In this document: piece after piece, positions 56,340-64,000 of the stretch
Numbering within the stretch: the first letter of the stretch is position 1
Layout: each line of letters begins with the position of its first letter
Origin: Reticulitermes speratus
Lineage: Eukaryota; Arthropoda; Insecta; Blattodea; Rhinotermitidae
Reading direction: 5' to 3'
Length of the DNA stretch: 64,000 bases
Assembly (NCBI GenBank): GCA_021186555.1
Contig: JAJKFL010000007.1
Coordinates: 998,501 to 1,062,500, forward strand
Notes under the pieces: model-generated
Database searches by the model: none
What the model saw: the letters and a program-made list of their open reading frames with translations, nothing else
What the model was told of the DNA's origin: nothing
Position numbers and translations under genes: made by a program

Positions 56340-57460
56340 TTCCTTTTCGTAACAAAGCAGAGGTCCTGAAATGTTATGCTGTGCTTACATTTCCTAACTT
56401 GTTATGTTTGTTACAGTTATTGAAAACGTAATTTGTTGGAATTCTGTAGGAAACAGACAGTTATTTTACAAAATAATTTATTTCCGCTCAGTAATGCAGT
56501 GTTGCTGTCAGTGGCAAGACAGTCAGTCGGTCGCTTTGTTGTGTAATGCCATTAAACTTTCATAAAATTGGGGCGCTCCAGAACAAAGATAAATCTGATC
56601 AGGAAGCAACATGAAGCCCGGTCACTTGTCAGAAACAAATAGCTACATCGGCCCGCCCCCCCTGCTGCGTCCTCTGTTATTGCCGCCATCTATCAGACAA
56701 TCAGTTCACATATCACTCAATTACTACGCGACTTGACCAACTTCCCAATCAAATTTCTGCCCCCCTGCCAATGGAACCTCACGGCTTTACGTCCGTCTAG
56801 GGGATTTAGAGAGACTGATACAGGAATGCATTCAATGCAATCGAATTTTTTTTAATAATCCCCCCCTGACTGTTACTCCGAACCCAAATGAGGAAATGGC
56901 CGTATCAGCGCAGTCACGTGCATGGAGATCACACAAATAACTTCCGGTCTGAACATAGTCACCGTGACATTCTACTGTACTGCTCATAAAACATGCAGCT
57001 GTGCGCCTGTAATTTATACAATGCACAGGCGGTCAACAGTGTCTCACTGGGACGGGTTTTGTGGGCATTGCCATGTCAGTTGTCTGTCCACCAGCGCTCC
57101 ATATTTACATTCATTCATGCACCATCGACCTTTTGTAGTCTCGACACCACAAGCATTGCTAATTCAACCACAAATCAAATATTCTCTGCAGGATGCAGTT
57201 ATTTTGTTTCCCTCCGTCCAATTATTGTTTTTTTAACTTATTTAATCCGCTATAAACAAGGTTCTTGTTTGCAGGAATCCGATTAGAATCTTCTCGTAAT
57301 CTCCGACATGATTGTTTTTCCACATGACCCCCCCCCCCTCGTTGGGTCACTTCCACGGTTTGTTTTATTTCCTTACGAATCAAATCACTTGTGGCTAGTT
57401 TTATTAACATGTTTATGTATTCGCTCTAAAATTCATCATCAAAGTTATTGTCATTAGCAT
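56340..57460. other. Intronic sequence, nothing recognised
   Basis: Contains short poly-C runs (56870, 57328). No gene is recognised. Confidence 0.5.
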
Positions 57461-57462
57461 TT

Positions 57463-57716
57463 TTTTTATGGCTCGACAGCCCCTAGTGGGCCTAGGCTTC
57501 CTCATTGTTGAGACTTCACGATCACACTCAGACACACCACACTCGGTAGGACTCCTCTGGACGAGTGATCAGCCCGACGCAGAGACCTCTACCTGACAAC
57601 ACACAATACTCACAACAGACAGACATCCATGCCTTCGGCGGGATTCGAACCCGCAATCCCAGCAAGCGAGCGGCCGCAGACCCACGCCTTAGACCGCGCG
57701 GCCACTGGGATCGGCA
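57463..57716 (-). mobile_element. tRNA-derived SINE, family A
   Basis: The reverse complement starts GCCGATCCCAGTGGCCGCGC and has the B box GCGGGTTCGAATCCCGCC, the full body and oligo-A. A near match TCATTAGCA/TCATTATCA flanks it. Confidence 0.92.
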
Positions 57717-57719
57717 TCA

Positions 57720-58510
57720 TTATCAGCAAGTAATCAAGTAACTTGGTCAGTTTGTGTCCCGTTCCGGCTTCTTTCGTTCAATAGACTCTTCACAGCTCCT
57801 ACCTGTTTCTTATCCATGTAGTCTGTACGTGTTTGAAAGTTTCGGGTGTTTTTTTTTGTCGGCATGTTGAATCAGACTGTTTTACTTGTCATGACCAATC
57901 AAATATGGGTGGTTGTTTTAGTCACCTTGAGGCACTTAATTGTAAAGACCACGTGGTTACAACAGGGCGCTCATTTCTCCGTCTTGCCGACTTTAAGTGT
58001 GTCGTCACCCAACAACACTACTCACATTTATCGTGCTTGACATGTGCAGTTGGCGTCACGTCGTATAAACAAGGCTGTCTGCGTATTGCAACAAGTTAGG
58101 AAATGTGACATTTCAAGTTCTCTTGGCAGTAACTTTGAAGACTCCCGTCTTCTAGTATGTGACGTCGTATAATTCGGTAGATACGTACAAGCGTTTGGGA
58201 GTAACCTGCGTCCTCCTTTACTTAAAGCAGAAGCTATACGCCGGACCTGGAAGCAGTAGGTGCCTGTCTGCGTGAGTACTTGGCGTCAGTTGTCATAAGT
58301 CCTTAATTTTAATAAATTCGTGGGGGAACAAAACACATGTACAATAAGATAAGTGGTCACTGCTTGCTACAGATGGTATACATTTGCGTTGGCCTATTGC
58401 CAGTAAGTGTAAAGGTGATATGTTTTGAACTATAGACATAAAATTAACATCGCGTTGAAAGTCAGGCAATTATAAGCACTACGAAATGGGAGATTATGTT
58501 GTGCGAATTA
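57720..58510. other. Intronic sequence, nothing recognised
   Basis: An 88-codon open frame (57833-58099) with several Cys/His residues has no recognisable domain. Confidence 0.4.
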
Positions 58511-58512
58511 TA

Positions 58513-59077
58513 CAGGGCATACACAAAAGAATGGTGCGGTTTCAAACATGAATAAAAATTTATGTCTCACATTACACGGGCACAACATACACCGTCAGCG
58601 GCGGCAACTGTCCAAGTTTCTCATGCGCTACCAGCAGTTCGCTTCTCATGCTTACTGCGCGGCCGTGGGGCCAGTTTCAAAGATGGCGTTGCAGCAGGAG
58701 AAGGCTTTCTGTGTGCTCCGTTTTGAGGTGTCCAGATCTGTGATTACAGTGCAGCGTGAGTTTTCTTTCTTTGGGGGTTCGTTAAAGACAGCGTTTATGT
58801 ACCACCATTGCCCACGTCCATCCATGAAATTCGTGATCGGATAACGCATGCACTGCAGGCCATTACAGCGGACATGCTACACCGGGTCTGGGATGAGTTT
58901 GATTACCGTGTGGATGTGTGTCGTGTGACCCAGGGTGCACACATTGAAGGATTGTAATTACCAAATGAGAAACTTGGACAGTTGCCGCCGCTGACGGTGT
59001 ATGTTGTGCCAGTGTAAGGTGAGAAATAAAGTTTTTATTCACTTTTGAAACCGCACCATTCTTTTGTGTATGCTCTG
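58513..59077 (+). mobile_element. Tc1/IS630-like element, internally deleted, copy 2
   Basis: Ends CAGGGCATACACAAAAGAAT and ATTCTTTTGTGTATGCTCTG with TA on both sides. It keeps the transposase start (MALQQEKAFCVLRFEVSRSV), then jumps out of frame to the C-terminal DNA that copy 1 has in frame. The two copies therefore have different, overlapping internal deletions. Confidence 0.9.
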
Positions 59078-59179
59078 TATATGACATCCTTATAAATAAA
59101 AATACATTTATTAAGGATTAATTCACTTCTTTCATCCCCTAAAGTACTGTTTAGTACTTTATATATATATATATACCGT

Positions 59180-59350
59180 GCATTTCGATAATTAATTAAT
59201 TTTATTTCAATCCAACAAATGCACTACACTTATTTTTAATAATTTCTTGTCCCTACACCCCTGAAGATGGCACAAAGTATGCCGAAACATATGTAGGGAC
59301 AAGAAATTATTAAATATAAATGTAATGCATTTGTTGGATTGAAATAAAAT
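59180..59350. mobile_element. Foldback repeat with intact-looking hammerhead core
   Basis: Outer arms TTTTATTTCAATCCAACAAA and complement, inner arms TAATTTCTTGTCCCTACA and complement. At the centre CTGAAGA (59261-59267), T, GGCA...TGCC, GAAAC (59284-59288), ATAT, GTA, GGG. CCC just before the core can pair with GGG after GTA as helix I. Confidence 0.7.
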
Positions 59351-59980
59351 TAATTAAGTACTAGCTGGTAATTTTGTCAGGCAAGTAATATTAGTCGTTA
59401 TAACTTTTAAATCCGTATTTGTTGCAATGTTCTGTTTCTATGAAACGGGTTTTTTGCCTCGGGGAAATACGACCCTGTGGTCAGTTTGTTAACCGCGGAG
59501 GTATTCTGTGGATAAGCTGCTAGTAGCAAGTGCAGGGTGTTTGAGAGGGGTAGAACCACAAGTAGCATTCGTCACAACTGCAAATCTCCCACCCGGGGAG
59601 GGGGTGGTGGCAGTTGCCTTTATTATTCCGTCATTTTAGAAACTTCCGCTGACTTGAGGCTCAATCAGCATGAGTGCTCATCTGCTGCCACAGCAGTACC
59701 AAAAAAAACAAAACACGAAAACAAATCACCATCACTGCATTCAGTTTAATGCAATGGTGTGGATTTACATTTGCGGTAATGTAGGCCTCGTACTGAACAA
59801 ATATTGTTGGTGGTTAAAATAAAACTCGAAGTGTTGCAGTGTCAGATTACTTCGCTGGATGCGTGCAGTGTTTTGTTTTAAGCACGACAGAATTGTTTCT
59901 GTTGATCAGCGCTGTAACAATCTGAATGCGATGAAAGGAATGGACGTGTAGAACTGTAACTTTAGTGTGGGTATTTATGA
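59351..59980. other. Intronic sequence, nothing recognised
   Basis: No gene or repeat family is recognised. Confidence 0.5.
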
Positions 59981-61911
59981 AGTGTGTTGGAGCGAAATGG
60001 TGCGGAGGGTTACGTGCTACCGCTTAAAGTGTGTTGGAGCGAAATGGTGCGGAGGGTTACGTGCTACCGCTTAAAGTGTGTTGGAGCGAAATGGTGCGGA
60101 GGGTTACGTGCTACCGCTTAAAGTGTGTTGGAGCGAAATGGTGCGGAGGGTTACGTGCTACCGCTTAAAGTGTGTTGGAGCGAAATGGTGCGGAGGGTTA
60201 CGTGCTACCGCTTAAAGTGTGTTGGAACGAAATGGTGCGGAGGGTTACGTGCTACCGCTTAAAGTGTGTTGGAGCGAAATGGTGCGGAGGGTTACGTGCT
60301 ACCGCTTAAAGTGTGTTGGAGCGAAATGGTGCGGAGGGTTACGTGCTACCGCTTAAAGTGTGTTGGAGCGAAATGGTGCGGAGGGTTACGTGCTACCGCT
60401 TAAAGTGTGTTAGAGCGAAATGGTGCGGAGGGTTACGTGCTACCGCTTAAAGTGTGTTGGAGCGAAATGGTGCGGAGGGTTACGTGCTACAGCTTAAAGT
60501 GTGTTAGAGCGAAATGGTGCGGAGGGTTACGTGCTACCGCTTAAAGTGTGTTGGAGCGAAATGGTGCGGAGGGTTACGTGCTACAGCTTAAAGTGTGTTA
60601 GAGCGAAATGGTGCGGAGGGTTACGTGCTACAGCTTAAAGTGTGTTGGAGCGAAATGGTGCGGAGGGTTACGTGCTACCGCTTAAAGTGTGTTGGAGCGA
60701 AATGGTGCGGAGGGTTACGTGCTACCGCTTAAAGTGTGTTGGAGCGAAATGGTGCGGAGGGTTACGTGCTACCGCTTAAAGTGTGTTGGAGCGAAATGGT
60801 GCGGAGGGTTACGTGCTACCGCTTAAAGTGTGTTGGAGCGAAATGGTGCGGAGGGTTACGTGCTACCGCTTAAAGTGTGTTGGAGCGAAATGGTGCGGAG
60901 GGTTACGTGCTACCGCTTAAAGTGTGTTGGAGCGAAATGGTGCGGAGGGTTACGTGCTACCGCTTAAAGTGTGTTGGAGCGAAATGGTGCGGAGGGTTAC
61001 GTGCTACCGCTTAAAGTGTGTTGGAGCGAAATGGTGCGGAGGGTTACGTGCTAACAGCTTAAAGTGTGTTAGAGCGAAATGGTGCGGAGGGTTACGTGCT
61101 ACCGCTTAAAGTGTGTTGGAGCGAAATGGTGCGGAGGGTTACGTGCTACAGCTTAAAGTGTGTTAGAGCGAAATGGTGCGGAGGGTTACGTGCTACCGCT
61201 TAAAGTGTGTTGGAGCGAAATGGTGCGGAGGGTTACGTGCTACAGCTTAAAGTGTGTTAGAGCGAAATGGTGCGGAGGGTTACGTGCTACAGCTTAAAGT
61301 GTGTTGGAGCGAAATGGTGCGGAGGGTTACGTGCTACAGCTTAAAGTGTGTTAGAGCGAAATGGTGCGGAGGGTTACGTGCTACCGCTTAAAGTGTGTTG
61401 GAGCGAAATGGTGCGGAGGGTTACGTGCTACAGCTTAAAGTGTGTTAGAGCGAAATGTGCGGAGGGTTACGTGCTACAGCTTAAAGTGTGTTGGAGCGAA
61501 ATGGTGCGGAGGGTTACGTGCTACAGCTTAAAGTGTGTTAGAGCGAAATGGTGCGGAGGGTTACGTGCTACCGCTTAAAGTGTGTTGGAGCGAAATGGTG
61601 TGGAGGGTTACGTGCTACAGCTTAAAGTGTGTTGGAGCGAAATGGTGCGGAGGGTTACGTGCTACAGCTTAAAGTGTGTTGGAGCGAAATGGTGCGGAGG
61701 GTTACGTGCTACAGCTTAAAGTGTGTTAGAGCGAAATGGTGCGGAGGGTTACGTGCTACAGCTTAAAGTGTGTTAGAGCGAAATGGTGCGGAGGGTTACG
61801 TGCTACAGCTTAAAGTGTGTTGGAGCGAAATGGTGCGGAGGGTTACGTGCTACAGCTTAAAGTGTGTTAGAGCGAAATGGTGCGGAGGGTTACGTGCTAC
61901 AGCTTAAAGTG
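59981..61911. repeat. 47-bp minisatellite, about 41 copies
   Basis: The unit is GTGTGTTGGAGCGAAATGGT, then GCGGAGGGTTACGTGCTACC and GCTTAAA. The left half is almost uniform. In the right half TTGGAG/TTAGAG and ACCGC/ACAGC variants alternate, giving a partial 94-bp dimer. Confidence 0.98.
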
Positions 61912-61954
61912 TACGAGAATGAGGAAGAAGGAAGATTAACTTCTTGTGAGATGT

Positions 61955-62070
61955 TACGATGAGTAATCTGGTAGAATTCTACTGGCGTTTCGGGGGAATG
62001 TACTGCCTCCTTCTTCAGGGTAGAAGAGTAAAGCACGAAGGAAATAGCTCAGTTTGATCTCAAGATAGGA
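61955..62070 (-). repeat. Dispersed repeat with hammerhead-like hairpin
   Basis: The reverse complement reads CTGAAGA (62012-62018), AGGAGG...CCCCC, GAAAC, GCCA, GTA. In forward translation it gives a WRFGGMYC-like peptide typical of the same repeat class. Confidence 0.5.
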
Positions 62071-62279
62071 GGAAAAGACGCATCTCCATAAATGAGGCAA
62101 TGGGAGACTGATGAACAGGGTGAGGCGAGACCAAAAGAGTCTGGGAAGACAGCAACAAGGACTTTTTATTGTTTTAATGTAAATGAGTGGGGACAAGGGG
62201 TGTGGAACTTTAGGCTGTGTCCATAGTCTGCTTTACAGAGCCTCGGTGTACAGAGACCAGGAACATTTAAAGTAAATTT

Positions 62280-62522
62280 GCCCTTGTCCACGCCATGAAG
62301 CCATTGGAAGTATAGCCTCGGCACCAGACGCCATGAGTGGTCAGCTTCACGCCCTGAACACTTCACCTTCGGGGAAAAGAGTCCCTGGTATCCAGTTGGT
62401 ATGAGGCTGGGAAGGACCTGGAGCGGATCTGGATGCCTTGGAGGAGAAAAAAGTATCTTGCGTGTGCCAGAAATCAAACCACGATTTCTCAGTTGTCCAG
62501 CCGGTAGCCTAATCACTACACT
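62280..62522 (-). mobile_element. SINE family B, diverged
   Basis: The reverse complement shows a TAGTGATTAGGCTACCGG head, a decayed B box and a CCTCATACCAACTGGATACC body equivalent to the family-B middle. Confidence 0.6.
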
Positions 62523-62524
62523 CA

Positions 62525-62920
62525 ATACAATTTTTACATAAAATGTATACATGTAGTATTTATTCCGGAAGCCGAATTTCACTCTTAGGGCAGTCCGTAT
62601 GGGATCTGTGGTCGACAAAATGGTACTGTAACAGGTTCATTTCATAGTGTTTTGGTTTTCCCTATCAAATATTCCACCAACACTCCATATTAATTCATCT
62701 GTTGTCTGGGACCATAAACACTGGGTCCGTTAGAGGGCGACATCCGACGGTGAGACGTAGTATTGTCCCACGACGAAAAAAATGTGATATTGTAAATCGT
62801 ATTTAACATGAACGCATGTTGCAGTGATCACTGTACGATATCTGCACACCGGTGTGTTGTACGTGGAAATGCCGTTGACAGACATACAGAGTGGTGTCCA
62901 GATTGCATTAGAGGGAAACT
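62525..62920. other. Intronic sequence, nothing recognised
   Basis: No gene or repeat family is recognised. Confidence 0.5.
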
Positions 62921-64000
62921 TCAGGCGGAGGAAGACAGGGCTAATGCATGTAACGTCAGGCGGAGGAAGACAGGGCTAATGCATGTAACGTCAGGCGGAG
63001 GAAGACAGGGCTAATGCATGTAACGTCAGGCGGAGGAAGACAGGGCTAATGCATGTAACGTCAGGCGGAGGAAGACAGGGCTAATGCATGTAACGTCAGG
63101 CGGAGGAAGACAGGGCTAATGCATGTAACGTCAGGCGGAGGAAGACAGGGCTAATGCATGTAACGTCAGGCGGAGGAAGACAGGGCAAATGCATGTAACG
63201 TCAGGCGGAGGAAGACAGGGCTAATGCATGTAACGTCAGGCGGAGGAAGACAGGGCTAATGCATGTAACGTCAGGCGGAGGAAGACAGGGCTAATGCATG
63301 TAACGTCAGGCGGAGGAAGACAGGGCAAATGCATGTAACGTCAGGCGGAGGAAGACAGGGCTAATGCATGTAACGTCAGGCGGAGGAAGACAGGGCTAAT
63401 GCATGTAACGTCAGGCGGAGGAAGACAGGGCTAATGCATGTAACGTCAGGCGGAGGAAGACAGGGCAAATGCATGTAACGTCAGGCAGAGGAAGACAGGG
63501 CTAATGCATGTAACGTCAGGCGGAGGAAGACAGGGCTAATGCATGTAACGTCAGGCGGAGGAAGACAGGGCTAATGCATGTAACGTCAGGCGGAGGAAGA
63601 CAGGGCTAATGCATGTAACGTCAGGCGGAGGAAGACAGGGCTAATGCATGTAACGTCAGGCGGAGGAAGACAGGGCAAATGCATGTAAGTCAGGCGGAGG
63701 AAGACAGGGCTAATGCATGTAACGTCAGGCGGAGGAAGACAGGGCTAATGCATGTAACGTCAGGCGGAGGAAGACAGGGCAAATGCATGTAACGTCAGGC
63801 GGAGGAAGACAGGGCTAATGCATGTAACGTCAGCGCGAGGAAGACAGGGCTAATGCATGTAACGTCAGGCGGAGGAAGACAGGGCTAATGCATGTAACGT
63901 CAGGCGGAGGAAGACAGGGCAAATGCATGTAACGTCAGGCGGAGGAAGACAGGGCTAATGCATGTAACGTCAGGCGGAGGAAGACAGGGCTAATGCATGT
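62921..64000. repeat. 35-bp minisatellite, at least 30 copies, open at window edge
   Basis: The unit is AGGCGGAGGAAGACAGGGCT followed by AATGCATGTAACGTC. A GGGCAAAT variant recurs at starts 63181, 63321, 63461, 63671, 63775 and 63915, often exactly four units apart. Confidence 0.98.

Noticed and set aside
57833-58099. Possible Cys/His zinc-finger exon
   Set aside because: Cys/His spacing does not fit a known finger, and there are no convincing splice sites or similarity.
50057-64000. Next neurexin exon (rest of LNS3)
   Set aside because: I searched visually for a continuation after DPVTFTTRDSNL with laminin-G features and found none, so it probably lies beyond the window.

Overview
This looks like animal nuclear DNA, most likely from an insect. 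A cockroach or termite relative is my inference from the style of the retroelements; nothing in the sequence proves the species. The only host gene I can support is a neurexin (Nrx-1 type) on the + strand. It is represented by five internal coding exons at 5643-5792, 19407-19567, 38795-38821, 45363-45521 and 49904-50056. All have canonical AG acceptors and GT donors, their phases match, and together they read 648 nt without a stop. They encode the second laminin-G/LNS domain and the first residues of the third. The introns are very large (about 13.6, 19.2, 6.5 and 4.4 kb, with more than 5.6 kb before the first exon and more than 13.9 kb after the last). The 27-nt third exon sits where vertebrate neurexins have alternative splice site 2 and can be skipped in frame.

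Everything else is intronic repeat. About 12 kb (19 percent) is tandem minisatellite: fourteen main arrays of unrelated units of 25-47 bp, from 3 to about 80 copies. They lie at 3004-5150 (27 bp), 8544-9159 (31), 13404-14177 (34/33), 14347-15314 (30), 23071-23344 (30), 25192-25469 (40), 27514-28582 (28), 31447-31820 (31), 32215-32350 (42), 46078-47364 (28), 53185-54038 (38/34), 55791-56015 (25), 59981-61911 (47) and 62921 to the window edge (35). Several show higher-order periodicity. Two begin inside fragments of the same LINE family, in neighbouring codons of its open reading frame.

Dispersed elements include eleven 5'-truncated LINE tails of two families, seven copies of one tRNA-derived SINE (A) and about a dozen of another (B), some nested with clear target-site duplications. 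There is also a mariner deletion derivative, three derivatives of one Tc1/IS630-like element, two further Tc1/IS630-like fossils, two copies of one hAT-like MITE, and a probable Helitron fragment. Finally, about a dozen foldback or dispersed repeats carry a hammerhead-ribozyme-like core of the kind known from Penelope-like retroelements.

The long open frames inside the tandem arrays are by-products of stop-free repeat units, not genes. No functional tRNA or rRNA gene, CRISPR array or bacterial system was found. The most interesting leads are the hammerhead-like foldbacks, the LINE-seeded minisatellites and the unusual minisatellite density inside one neuronal gene.
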